Under the pieces are notes generated by a model that was not told where the DNA came from, did no database searches, and saw only the letters and a program-made list of their open reading frames with translations. 64,000 bases of DNA from JBBQZO01 sp038207625 (lineage in GTDB: Bacteria; Pseudomonadota; Gammaproteobacteria; Burkholderiales; Burkholderiaceae_D), in the NCBI GenBank assembly GCA_038207625.1, contig JBBQZO010000012.1:1-64000 (forward strand), given 5' to 3'. Position 1 is the first letter of the stretch, and each line of letters begins with the position of its first letter. The position numbers and the translations under genes were made by a program. Shown here piece after piece: positions 25,170 to 33,891 of this stretch.

Positions 25170-28100
25170 ATGGACCCACGCTATGAAGGAAGCATTGCCA
25201 TTATCGGCATGGCCGGACGCATGCCCAATGCTGCCAACCTCCAGGAGTTCTGGGCGGCGCAGCTCAGAGGGGAATCGCTGATCGTGCCGCTGGACGAAGC
25301 GACGCTGCGCGCGCGCGGAGTGGCCCCCGCACTGCTGGCAAACAGCGCCTATGTGCGGGTGGCCAATAATATGGCGGACATCGACTGTTTTGATCACCAG
25401 TACTTCGGCTATGGGGCGCGCGAAGCGGCGATCATCGATCCGCAGCAGCGCATCCTGCTCGAACTGGCGCACGAAGCCTTCGAGCACGCCGGCTACGTAC
25501 CGGAGAGTTTGAAGGATAAGGTCGGCGTGTATCTGGGCGCCGGCTATTGCAACTACCTGGTGAGCAATTTAAGCGGCGAACTCGATGCCAGCGACCAGTT
25601 GGGCGGCCTGCAATACCTGATGGGCAACGACAAAGATTACGCCGCGACTCGGGTGTCGTACAAGCTCAATCTCACCGGTCCCAGCATGGCGGTCAACAGC
25701 GCCTGTTCCACGTCGCTGGTGGCCTTGCACCAGGCGTGCCGCGCGCTGCAGTCGTTCGAATGCGATCTGGCGCTGGCCGGGGCGGCCAAGATCAACATCC
25801 CGAACGATGTCGGTTATCTGCACCAGGAGGGCGGCATCAGCTCGCGCGACGGGGTCTGCCGTCCCTACGACGCGGATGGTTCCGGGCCGGTGTTCGGCAG
25901 CGGCGCCGGCGTTGTGCTGCTCAAACGCACCGAAGACGCGGTTCGCGACCGCGACCAGATTTTCGCGGTGATTCGCGGCAGCGCCATCAACAACGACGGC
26001 GCCGGCAAGGTCAGCTATTCCGCGCCGAGCACGGACGGCCAGATCGCCGTGATCGCCGATGCGCTGGCCGACGCCGGTGTCGACGCCGCAGACATCGGCT
26101 ACGTCGAGGGCCACGGCACGTCGACATCCTTGGGAGACCCGATCGAAGTGGCCGCTCTCGCCGAGTACTACCAGTCCGAAGGCGTGCCCGTTGCCAACTG
26201 CTACCTCGGTTCGGTCAAGGCCAATGTCGGTCACCTGGAGGCCGCGGCCGGCATGGCGGGCCTATTCAAGACGGTTTTCGCGCTGCGCGACAATCTGATA
26301 CCGCCGCTGCTCAATTTTCGTCGGCAGAACCAGAACATCGCCTTTGAAAAGACGCCGTTCAAAATCAACACCCGCACCGCCGCATGGCCGGGCGGCGCTG
26401 GTGCGCACCGTCTGGCCGGTCTCAGCGCGTTTGGCATCGGTGGCACCAACGCGCATGTCATCGTCGAGGCATGGCTGACCGCAGCTCCGGCGGCAAGCCT
26501 GCAAGGGCCATTCCTGCTGCCACTGTCTGCCAAGACCCCGCAGGCACTCGAAGCGCTGCGCGCGGCCTACGCTGAGCAATTCTCCTGTGCCTCGCTGTCA
26601 ACTGAGCAGGTCGCGTTCACCGCCGCGCTCGGCCGGCGCCACCATCCGTATCGCTTGGCGCTGACGGGGGGCGATCGCGACGAGCTCGCCGCTGCGCTGG
26701 CCCAGCCAGGGGCAATCGGCGCGCCCGAGCACACTGGTGTCGCCTTTTGCGGCAGTTGGGAAGCGCTGAGCGAACAGCTGGCCCAGCAGCATGACCTGGT
26801 CGGGCACGGGGTCAAGCGGGCGCTGGTCGCGATTGAGGCGAGCATCGCCAACAGCGCATGCCCGCCGCCCACGCCAGGCGCCGCGCGTCAGCGCTTCGAC
26901 GCCGCTGTGCTGCAACTGGCCTACGCCCAGTGGCTGCTGACGGCCGGGGCGCCGGTCAATACCGTCGAATCCGACCAGGCCGGCCTGCCTGCCGCTTGCC
27001 TGCTCAAGCGCGTCATGACGATCGAACAGGCGATCGGCGCGCTGCAGGTGGCACACCGTCTGCGTCCGACGCATGCCGCCGACAGCTGGGAAGTCGACCT
27101 GAGCCGCAGCGGCATCGTTGCGCTTGGCGCGTCCGCAGCGCAGCGCTATCAGAGGCTGCAGGCGCCGGCCTGCTGGAGCGCCGAACCGGCTCAGCATGGC
27201 CCGACCTCTGGCATGCTTGGACCATGCGTGGCGCCAGACGCCGGCGACCGGCTCGCGCGCTATCACGCCGGCCTGCTACGCCTGCTCGGCGACGCCTACC
27301 AGGCGGGAGCCAGGCTCGACTGGGCCGCCATTTACCGCGGCTGCGCGCTGGGGCGCACCAGTGTGCCCACTTATCCGTTTGCCAAGACGCGCTGCTGGAT
27401 TGACGCTGCCGCGCCAGCCGCACCCAAGGCGCAGCCCGTGTCGGACAGCGCCAACGATGCACAGCTGTGCGCACTGATCGCCCGATTTGCCATGACCGAC
27501 GCGGGCTCAGTGGGCCCGGATACGCGCTTCCAGAGCGAACTCGGGATGGAATCGCTGATGCTGGCCGAACTCAACGCCGCGATCACCACGCGCTTCGGCG
27601 TGTGCGAGCGCATCCCCTTGTCGCTCTACTTCAACGATGGCAAAGTCGGCGACTTGCTCGCGTGGCTGCAGCAGTACCAAGCAAGGCAAGGGCAGGCAAG
27701 GCCGGCGCCGCTGTCGGCGGTGTCGGACGTGACGCCCGAGGCACGCCTGACCTTCATCAGCGGGTGGGAGCGCGCTTCGAGTTTCCCGGCGTTGCAGCGC
27801 ATCGACCGCACTCTGGTGCACAAGACGTTAGCGGCCAATGTACTGGTGGCGCGCACCGAACGGATAGGCGGCGACGTGTTTGCTGCGGAGATCACCCAGG
27901 ACCGCCATCACGCCTACCACTACGAGCACGCGCAAGACCATGTGCCGGGCCTGTACCTGATCGAGGCGGCACGCCAGGGCGCGATCGCGATCGCCCACCA
28001 GCATTACCAGGTGCCGTTCGGCGCCAAATTTATCATGAACGACCTGGCGTCGCGCTTTGTCGGCTTCGCCGAACTTGATGCCCCCTTGTTCATGGCGGTC

Positions 28101-28277
28101 GAATTCGCCGAGAAGGCCATCGGCGCTGGTGTCCTGGAACGTGCTGTAGTGCGTACCAGCTTCGTGCAGCATGGCAGGGAGATTGGCCAGATGGAGTCGC
28201 AGGCGGTTGTTTTTGCCCCGGCCGCCTACGACAGTCTGCGCGAAGGCGCGGCAATCATTGCAGGAGAAACCCAATGA
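25170..28277 (+). CDS. Terminal PKS: KS-(inactive AT)-ACP-AfsA-like domain
   Basis: This 1035-residue protein is the last module. KS: Cys179 (NSACSTS), His315 (EGHGTSTS), His355 (VGHLEAAAG). Residues 440-740 retain AT-like architecture and end with the typical linker YPFAKTRCWID. The nucleophile region reads TVESDQAGLPAAC instead of GHSxGE and no SGQGSQ is seen, so it cannot load malonate. ACP: Ser795 in LGMESLML. There is no KR, so the beta-keto group should stay. Residues about 860-1025 match AfsA (A-factor synthase) hotdog domains: TLVHKTLAANV, FAAEIT and especially QDHVPGLYLIEAARQGA, very close to the second AfsA repeat. AfsA joins beta-ketoacyl thioesters to dihydroxyacetone phosphate. 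ATG 25170 is eight bases after GAGGAG; GTG 25164 is the alternative. The stop overlaps the next ATG. Confidence 0.88.
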   Translation: MDPRYEGSIAIIGMAGRMPNAANLQEFWAAQLRGESLIVPLDEATLRARGVAPALLANSAYVRVANNMADIDCFDHQYFGYGAREAAIIDPQQRILLELAHEAFEHAGYVPESLKDKVGVYLGAGYCNYLVSNLSGELDASDQLGGLQYLMGNDKDYAATRVSYKLNLTGPSMAVNSACSTSLVALHQACRALQSFECDLALAGAAKINIPNDVGYLHQEGGISSRDGVCRPYDADGSGPVFGSGAGVVLLKRTEDAVRDRDQIFAVIRGSAINNDGAGKVSYSAPSTDGQIAVIADALADAGVDAADIGYVEGHGTSTSLGDPIEVAALAEYYQSEGVPVANCYLGSVKANVGHLEAAAGMAGLFKTVFALRDNLIPPLLNFRRQNQNIAFEKTPFKINTRTAAWPGGAGAHRLAGLSAFGIGGTNAHVIVEAWLTAAPAASLQGPFLLPLSAKTPQALEALRAAYAEQFSCASLSTEQVAFTAALGRRHHPYRLALTGGDRDELAAALAQPGAIGAPEHTGVAFCGSWEALSEQLAQQHDLVGHGVKRALVAIEASIANSACPPPTPGAARQRFDAAVLQLAYAQWLLTAGAPVNTVESDQAGLPAACLLKRVMTIEQAIGALQVAHRLRPTHAADSWEVDLSRSGIVALGASAAQRYQRLQAPACWSAEPAQHGPTSGMLGPCVAPDAGDRLARYHAGLLRLLGDAYQAGARLDWAAIYRGCALGRTSVPTYPFAKTRCWIDAAAPAAPKAQPVSDSANDAQLCALIARFAMTDAGSVGPDTRFQSELGMESLMLAELNAAITTRFGVCERIPLSLYFNDGKVGDLLAWLQQYQARQGQARPAPLSAVSDVTPEARLTFISGWERASSFPALQRIDRTLVHKTLAANVLVARTERIGGDVFAAEITQDRHHAYHYEHAQDHVPGLYLIEAARQGAIAIAHQHYQVPFGAKFIMNDLASRFVGFAELDAPLFMAVEFAEKAIGAGVLERAVVRTSFVQHGREIGQMESQAVVFAPAAYDSLREGAAIIAGETQ

Positions 28278-28921
28278 AACAATGCAACGCCAAAGCCGTC
28301 GTCGCCGTCTACGACTTCGACGGCACGATTACCGATCGCCACACCTTCTGGCGATTTCTGCGCCTGTTGGTGAGCCCGTTCCGGTTCTGGCTGACGGTGA
28401 TCACGATGGCCCCATGGATCATCGGTATCTATTACCGCGGCGCCGACATCATGGAGGCGCGTGAGGTGCTGATGCGCAGGCTGCTGAAGGGGCTGTGCGA
28501 GCAGCAATTTAACGCCGCTGCGATGCGTTTCGCGCACGAACACATTCCGGCATGGGTCAAACCGGCGGCGCTCGAATCGATCCGGCGCCACCGGGAAGCG
28601 GGAAACCAGCTGTTATTGGTGAGCAACAGCGCAAAGGTCTACCTTGAGCCGTGGGCGCGCAGTGTCGGAATCGAGACCGTCTACGGTTCGCAATTCGAGG
28701 TCGACAGCAATGGACGCCTTACCGGGGAACTGCGCGGCACCCACTGCCAGGGCCGGGAGAAACTGCTCTGTCTGGAGCGCCACTTGGTCCGCCTGGACGA
28801 CTACGAAATCCACGTATTTGGCGATAGCGATGGCGACGTTGCCATGCTTGCGGCGGGCGATTTTGCCTACTACCTGACCTTCGACGACATTCACCGCAAC
28901 GACCAGCGACTTGCGGCCTGA
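28274..28921 (+). CDS. HAD-superfamily (IB) phosphatase
   Basis: This 215-residue enzyme has the HAD motifs: VYDFDGTITD (nucleophile and acid Asp, residues 13-17), LLLVSNSAK (motif II Ser, near 115), a basic residue in the GREK segment (motif III) and VFGDSDGDVAML (motif IV, near 179). The spacing and the helical cap fit the phosphoserine-phosphatase-like IB group. The start overlaps the stop of the AfsA-type PKS (ATGA), so the two are translationally coupled. AfsA chemistry leaves a phosphate on the butenolide, so a dephosphorylating role is the natural guess. A housekeeping serine or lipid phosphatase role cannot be excluded by sequence. Confidence 0.85.
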   Translation: MKQCNAKAVVAVYDFDGTITDRHTFWRFLRLLVSPFRFWLTVITMAPWIIGIYYRGADIMEAREVLMRRLLKGLCEQQFNAAAMRFAHEHIPAWVKPAALESIRRHREAGNQLLLVSNSAKVYLEPWARSVGIETVYGSQFEVDSNGRLTGELRGTHCQGREKLLCLERHLVRLDDYEIHVFGDSDGDVAMLAAGDFAYYLTFDDIHRNDQRLAA

Positions 28922-28975
28922 GACAGACACTTGGCGCCATCGCACGCCGCACTTTTAAAACAGATGGGAATGACT

Positions 28976-30541
28976 ATGGAAGATGTTGGTATTGTTGGCG
29001 CCGGCCCGGTGGGCTTGACGTTGGCCTGTATTTTGCAGGGTAGCGCAAGAACGTGTGCGATCTATGAAAAGAAGACCTCGACAGAACGGGTGTCGAAAGC
29101 GTTCGCGATCCACGCCCGCACGCTCGAACTGTTTCGCCAGATCGGCATCGATGCCGAGGTAGTCAGAGAAGGGCGGGCGATCCGACGGATGAGTTTGTAT
29201 TCGCAGAAGAACAAGCTGGGCGCTATCGACTTCGGCAACATGGAAGGCGAGTTTCCCTATTTTATTAGCATTCCACAGTACCGGCTGGAAGAGATCTTGA
29301 CGGCGCGCCTGCGCGCTCTCGGTGGCGAGGTGCTGCTCGGCCGCGCATTCACCTCATTGCAGGAATCAGCCGGTGACGCGGTCACGCTCGTGACTGTCGC
29401 GCAAGACGGCACCAGCCACGAGCGCACGCACAAATACGTCGTCGGCACCGACGGCGCTCACAGCGCCGTGCGCAAGCACTTGGGCATCGCCTTCGAGGGC
29501 GACACTTACGACAGCGAATTCTTGGTGGTGGACGCACGGGTCGAATGGGATGGCAATGGCTACGAAGCCCACACCTTCCTGTCGCGCCAGGGCTACCTGA
29601 TGATCATGCCATTTGCCGGACGCAAGCACCGGGTGGTGACCGACATTCCGGCCGGCACCTATGGCGCGCCGCCAACGCTCGACCAGGTGCACATATTGCT
29701 GAAAGAAAAAGGATTCGGCCACATCCGCCTGTCCGAGCCTGAGTGGATCAGCAACACGCGCTATCATCGCCGCCTGGCGCGTCAATTTCGGAAAGGGAAT
29801 GTCTTCCTCGCCGGCGACGCCTGTCACATTCATAGCCCGATCGGCGGTCAAGGTCTCAATACCGGGATCCAGGACGCGTTCAACCTTGGCTGGAAAATGG
29901 CGATGGCCTTGTCGGGCCAAGCCAAGCCGGGGCTGCTCGACAGCTATCAGCATGAACGGCGCGCTATAGCTGCCGAGGTGTTACAGAACACCGATGCCAT
30001 GACCCGGCGCTTCGCGACCAAGAATCCGATCAAGGTCGGGATGCGCGATCTGCTCATGCCGGTGATGTTTGCGTCGAACAAGGTGCAGAAGAAACTGGTC
30101 GGCAATGCGTCTGGTCTCAGTCTTCACTATGCCCCGCCGTCCGACGCGGGCGCGAGCGCGAGCGCGAGCACGGGACTGATACGGGGCGGGCAACGCTTGC
30201 CCGATCTCGAGGTGCGGGTCGGCGGCACGCCAAGTTTCCTTCACCGCAATTTGCCAGCGCAGAAATACTGCCTACTACACGTTGACACGCATGGCCTGTT
30301 TGCGCAGCGCGCATACCTGAATGGATTGCTGGACGCGTATGCCGATCGGCTTGCACTCGTTGAACTTTGCGGCGGCGATGGGCCCGGCACGCTGACTGCC
30401 AGCCCAGCCCAGTTGGCGCGGCTGACGCAGTCGGGCGACTGCGTCATCCTGGTGCGGCCAGACGGCTACCTGGCTCAGGTCAGCGAGGCTGGTCAGTCGC
30501 TAGCGCTCGACAAGGTGTTGGCCAATCTGTTTGCCGCATAG
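28976..30541 (+). CDS. FAD-dependent aromatic-type monooxygenase
   Basis: About 520 residues of class A flavoprotein hydroxylase. VGIVGAGPVGLTLA is the FAD Rossmann motif at the N-terminus, and the GD motif FLAGDACHIHSPIGGQGLNT lies near residue 280. A C-terminal thioredoxin-like domain of the phenol-hydroxylase type (SFLHRNL through the end) is visible. It probably inserts one oxygen into the product with NAD(P)H. ATG 28976 is chosen (GGGA six bases upstream); ATG 28964 and 28970 are also possible. A low-complexity GASASAST linker lies before the C-terminal domain. It lies 54 bases after the HAD gene, inside the operon. Whether it acts on the thiazole, the chain or the release unit is unknown. 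Confidence 0.82.
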   Translation: MEDVGIVGAGPVGLTLACILQGSARTCAIYEKKTSTERVSKAFAIHARTLELFRQIGIDAEVVREGRAIRRMSLYSQKNKLGAIDFGNMEGEFPYFISIPQYRLEEILTARLRALGGEVLLGRAFTSLQESAGDAVTLVTVAQDGTSHERTHKYVVGTDGAHSAVRKHLGIAFEGDTYDSEFLVVDARVEWDGNGYEAHTFLSRQGYLMIMPFAGRKHRVVTDIPAGTYGAPPTLDQVHILLKEKGFGHIRLSEPEWISNTRYHRRLARQFRKGNVFLAGDACHIHSPIGGQGLNTGIQDAFNLGWKMAMALSGQAKPGLLDSYQHERRAIAAEVLQNTDAMTRRFATKNPIKVGMRDLLMPVMFASNKVQKKLVGNASGLSLHYAPPSDAGASASASTGLIRGGQRLPDLEVRVGGTPSFLHRNLPAQKYCLLHVDTHGLFAQRAYLNGLLDAYADRLALVELCGGDGPGTLTASPAQLARLTQSGDCVILVRPDGYLAQVSEAGQSLALDKVLANLFAA

Positions 30542-30605
30542 TGCGCCGACTGCTGTGGCTGGTGACAAAATATTTCTTAACATGGAGTGGCAATTGAAAG
30601 TGACG

Positions 30606-31451
30606 ATGAAAAAACTGATAGCGTTGTGTGCCGGCCTGGCGTGGATGATGGCGGCACAGGCCCAACAGCAACAAGGGAAACCGATGGACGCGAAGGAAAT
30701 CATGCTCGCCAATGAGGCTTCGCGCAAGAGCATCGCCGAGCAGTCGAGTATGAACATGACGCTCACTGACGCGAACGGCAATACGCGGGTACGCGACGTG
30801 CTGCTGATGATCGATGACAGCAATATCCTCGCACGCAAAACCTATATTCGCTTCAATTCTCCGCGTGACGTCAAGGATGTGCGCATTCTCACGCTCGCGC
30901 ATGAAAATACCGAAGAGGACGATGATCGCTGGTTGTACCTGCCGGCGCTGAAGAAGGTGCGCAGGATAGCTGCCTCGACCAAGGGCGAGAGCTTCATGGG
31001 TACCGATTTCAGCTACGAGGATTTCGAAATCGCCGATGGCGTGGTGGGATCAAAAAACCATTCCTACAAGCTGCTCAAGGAAGAGACAATTCCCGATGCG
31101 CTGGGTGTGAAGAAATTGTGCTGGGTGATCGAAGTGCTGCCGACGTCCGAAAAACAGAAACGCGATAGCGAGAACAGCAAACGCATCGTGTGGGTCGAGC
31201 AGCAGCACTTTGCCGCAATCCAGGAACATTACTTTAACAAGAGCGGCGCGCTGTTCAAGGTGCGGACCTCGTCCGACGTGCGTCCATTCGAAGCCAATAA
31301 GAAGAAGATCGTTTGGCGTCCCTTGCGCATCGAGATGACAACGCTCGAATCGGGTCACAAGACGACGGTGATGCTCAATGACTTCAAAGTCGACTTGCCG
31401 GTGCAAGCGAGCTTGTTTACCCGCCGTTACGTCGAGACGGACGCGCTGTGA
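30606..31451 (+). CDS. LolA-like outer-membrane lipoprotein-sorting family protein
   Basis: 281 residues with a signal peptide (KKLIALCAGLAWMMAAQA). The body, with DVLLMIDDSNILARKTYIRF, DDDRWLYLPALKKVRRI and SFMGTDFSYEDFE, matches the LolA-like sorting family whose beta half-barrel binds lipidic chains in the periplasm. Members are often encoded beside MMPL/RND transporters. ATG 30606 starts the signal peptide and has GAAAG five bases before it. Located in the cluster operon, it is a candidate periplasmic carrier for the lipopeptide-like product between the exporter and the outer-membrane barrel. Confidence 0.8.
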   Translation: MKKLIALCAGLAWMMAAQAQQQQGKPMDAKEIMLANEASRKSIAEQSSMNMTLTDANGNTRVRDVLLMIDDSNILARKTYIRFNSPRDVKDVRILTLAHENTEEDDDRWLYLPALKKVRRIAASTKGESFMGTDFSYEDFEIADGVVGSKNHSYKLLKEETIPDALGVKKLCWVIEVLPTSEKQKRDSENSKRIVWVEQQHFAAIQEHYFNKSGALFKVRTSSDVRPFEANKKKIVWRPLRIEMTTLESGHKTTVMLNDFKVDLPVQASLFTRRYVETDAL

Positions 31452-31521
31452 CAGGCCGTTCGCGCGCACGCCGCCCAGCTCTCGTCTGCGCCGTGGTCTT
31501 GACTGGACAAGCGTTTTGAAC

Positions 31522-32865
31522 ATGACGACACGCAAACGCGGGCGCCGTCTGTTGCTCATCAGTGCCTTGCTGGGCGCCCCGGCACTGGCCTGCGCAGCTG
31601 ACGCCGGCTCGCCCGATTTTGGCGGACGCATCAGGACAGAATACGCACGTCTGACAAAAACCGGCGACGACAAATTGCTCGTTTCGATCGAACCGGAACT
31701 GACCGCGAGCCTGGCGAGCGGATACGAGCTGTACTTCAAACCAGCGCTGCAGTTTTCGCCGCAGGCGCAGTTCAAACCGGCCTTTGACGACCAGTACGAA
31801 CGTTCGGACTTCTCGCGCATTGACCGCATCAACAACTACGCGCGCGTGGAACTGAAGGAACTGTTCGTGACGGGCAGGGTCGGCACAGGAACCTTGCGGC
31901 TAGGTAAGCAGCAGATCGCATGGGGCGCCGCCGACGGCGTGCGCGTGCTCGATGTCGTCAATCCTGTCGATCTGAGCAATTTCGTGATGGGCGATCCGGT
32001 CGATTCGCGCATCGCGCTGTGGAGCGCGAACTATCAAGTGGCGCTGGCGCTCGCCGATCTGCAGCTAATCTGGATTCCCGACCTGACCTTCAACGACTAT
32101 CCGGCCGATCCGCGCTGGTATTACCTCACGTCACCAAAGATCATTCCTGGTCCGCCCGCGCCGGGCATCGTGCCACTGATGGTTCCGCTGCAGCGCCCGG
32201 GCACAAACCCTGTGCGCAACGCCAATTATGGCCTGCGTCTGACCAAGGTGATCGGCGGCGTCGATGTTACCCTCAACTACCTGTACCACTACAACGATGA
32301 TGTCGTCGTCAACAGCGATCTCAAGCTGATCAATGGTAGCCAGTATCAGCTATATACGCCGAGCTACCGGCGCAGCAATTTAATCGGTGCCACCTTTTCC
32401 TTCGCGTCGGGCGGCTTGGTGTATCGGGGCGAGGCGGGCTACAATTCGAACAGCTATGTACTGACGCGCGGGCCGCAATTCGAGCGCGGGGTGGCCAGTC
32501 GCGCCGAACTTAGCTATGTGCTCGGGCTCGACTGGTCAGGCTGGAAAGATAGCATGATCAGCGCACAGTTCTACCAAAGCGTTTTGAGCGGCGATGCGCG
32601 ACAACTGGTGCGCGACAAGGTCGATTCGAGCATTACCTTTAACGCATCACGGACCTTCGTCAACCAGCGCTGGCGCGCCGAACTGCTGTATATCCACAAC
32701 CTCAACGATGGCGACTCGGCGCTGCGCGCGCGTCTGCGCTATAACCTGAGCGACCGGAATTCCTTTTACGCCGAGTATGGACGCTACAGCGGCATTCACA
32801 CCGGCTTGTACGGGCAATTTAGCGACAAGGCCCGGATTGTCGTTGGATATGACCGCTTTTTCTGA
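31522..32865 (+). CDS. Outer-membrane beta-barrel protein, DUF1302-like
   Basis: 447 residues. A basic signal peptide (TTRKRGRRLLLISALLGAPALACA) precedes a beta-rich body. The segment LRLGKQQIAWGAADGVRVLD, followed by VVNPVDLSNFVMGDPVDSR, is the hallmark of DUF1302-type barrels, and the protein ends in Phe (GYDRFF), as outer-membrane proteins do. ATG 31522 is chosen because upstream in-frame codons give no signal peptide. Its place between the LolA-like protein and the thioesterase suggests the outer-membrane step of product export, or an uptake/anchoring role. Confidence 0.72.
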   Translation: MTTRKRGRRLLLISALLGAPALACAADAGSPDFGGRIRTEYARLTKTGDDKLLVSIEPELTASLASGYELYFKPALQFSPQAQFKPAFDDQYERSDFSRIDRINNYARVELKELFVTGRVGTGTLRLGKQQIAWGAADGVRVLDVVNPVDLSNFVMGDPVDSRIALWSANYQVALALADLQLIWIPDLTFNDYPADPRWYYLTSPKIIPGPPAPGIVPLMVPLQRPGTNPVRNANYGLRLTKVIGGVDVTLNYLYHYNDDVVVNSDLKLINGSQYQLYTPSYRRSNLIGATFSFASGGLVYRGEAGYNSNSYVLTRGPQFERGVASRAELSYVLGLDWSGWKDSMISAQFYQSVLSGDARQLVRDKVDSSITFNASRTFVNQRWRAELLYIHNLNDGDSALRARLRYNLSDRNSFYAEYGRYSGIHTGLYGQFSDKARIVVGYDRFF

Positions 32866-32874
32866 CAAGGGACC

Positions 32875-33609
32875 ATGAAACTATTTTGTTTGCCCTATGC
32901 GGGCGGGGGCGTCGCCACCTTCCGGCTGATGAGGGGAAAACTGAGCGGTGTCGAGGTTATCCCGATGTGCCTGCCTGGACGCGATCAGTTGTTTGACCAG
33001 CCGCCTGTTGACGAACTTGGCGCATTGGTGCAACTGCTCGCCAAGCGCTACATCGAGAATGTTGCCGAGCCATACGCGATCTACGGCCACAGCATGGGTT
33101 CGCTGATTGGCTTCGAGTTGATCCGCTATGTGCAGCGCATCGGACTTCGCTTGCCTTGCCATTTCCTGGTTGGCGCGCGCGGGGCGCCCGAACTGTCGGG
33201 CGAATACGAGCGCCTCTCCGGTCTGAATGATGAACGCTTCATTGCGAAAATCATGTTGTTCGGCGGCTTTCAGGAAGCGATCTATGAGAACGAGGCACTG
33301 ATGAATTTTATTATGCCAATGTTGCGCAATGATTTCCGAATGCTCGACGCCTACCAATATCTGCACGGTGCACCTTTGCCGGTGCCGATCACGAGTTTCC
33401 ACGGCGCACAAGACGCCACTGTGCGCCAGGAATGGGTCAAGGCCTGGGAATTCGAAACAAGTGCCAAATACCAGCATGTCACGATTCCGGGAGGGCATTT
33501 TTTCGTCACAGACCCACATTCGCCGCTATTTCGGCATATCAACGAACTGTTGAACGGGCAAGGTGTTCGCGCTGACGCTGAATTGACCACCGCGTCGATT
33601 CACCTTTGA
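32875..33609 (+). CDS. Type II thioesterase
   Basis: 244 residues of alpha/beta hydrolase. LFCLPYAGGGVATFR at the N-terminus is the typical type II thioesterase opening; the nucleophile is Ser in YGHSMGSLIGFEL (near residue 76), with Asp in HGAQDATV and His in PGGHFFV. Such enzymes remove stalled or wrong acyl groups from carrier domains and load no product themselves. It follows the barrel gene by nine bases and is the last gene of the operon. No terminator-like structure is evident just after it. Confidence 0.9.
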   Translation: MKLFCLPYAGGGVATFRLMRGKLSGVEVIPMCLPGRDQLFDQPPVDELGALVQLLAKRYIENVAEPYAIYGHSMGSLIGFELIRYVQRIGLRLPCHFLVGARGAPELSGEYERLSGLNDERFIAKIMLFGGFQEAIYENEALMNFIMPMLRNDFRMLDAYQYLHGAPLPVPITSFHGAQDATVRQEWVKAWEFETSAKYQHVTIPGGHFFVTDPHSPLFRHINELLNGQGVRADAELTTASIHL

Positions 33610-33891
33610 GCCAGGGCGGGGCGCTGCGTTCTGAGTAGCAGCTGTGGACAAGTATGCCAAATTAACGGCGAGGAATTTGTGTGTGGGGGCGAAGCGCATT
33701 CGCCTGATCGCGCTGATGATTTAACAATATGAATGGTTTATATTGTTGTGTTTATCGAGTTCTCTTTATCTGTCGCGGCCGTGACGTCAAGTGACGGAAA
33801 AACGCTAGCCAAGGATGGCGTTCTCGGCCAAACCAGCGCCCTCCGTCCAGGCCGGGGTCCGCTCAGAATGGTACTCAGCGCGCTAGCGGCG

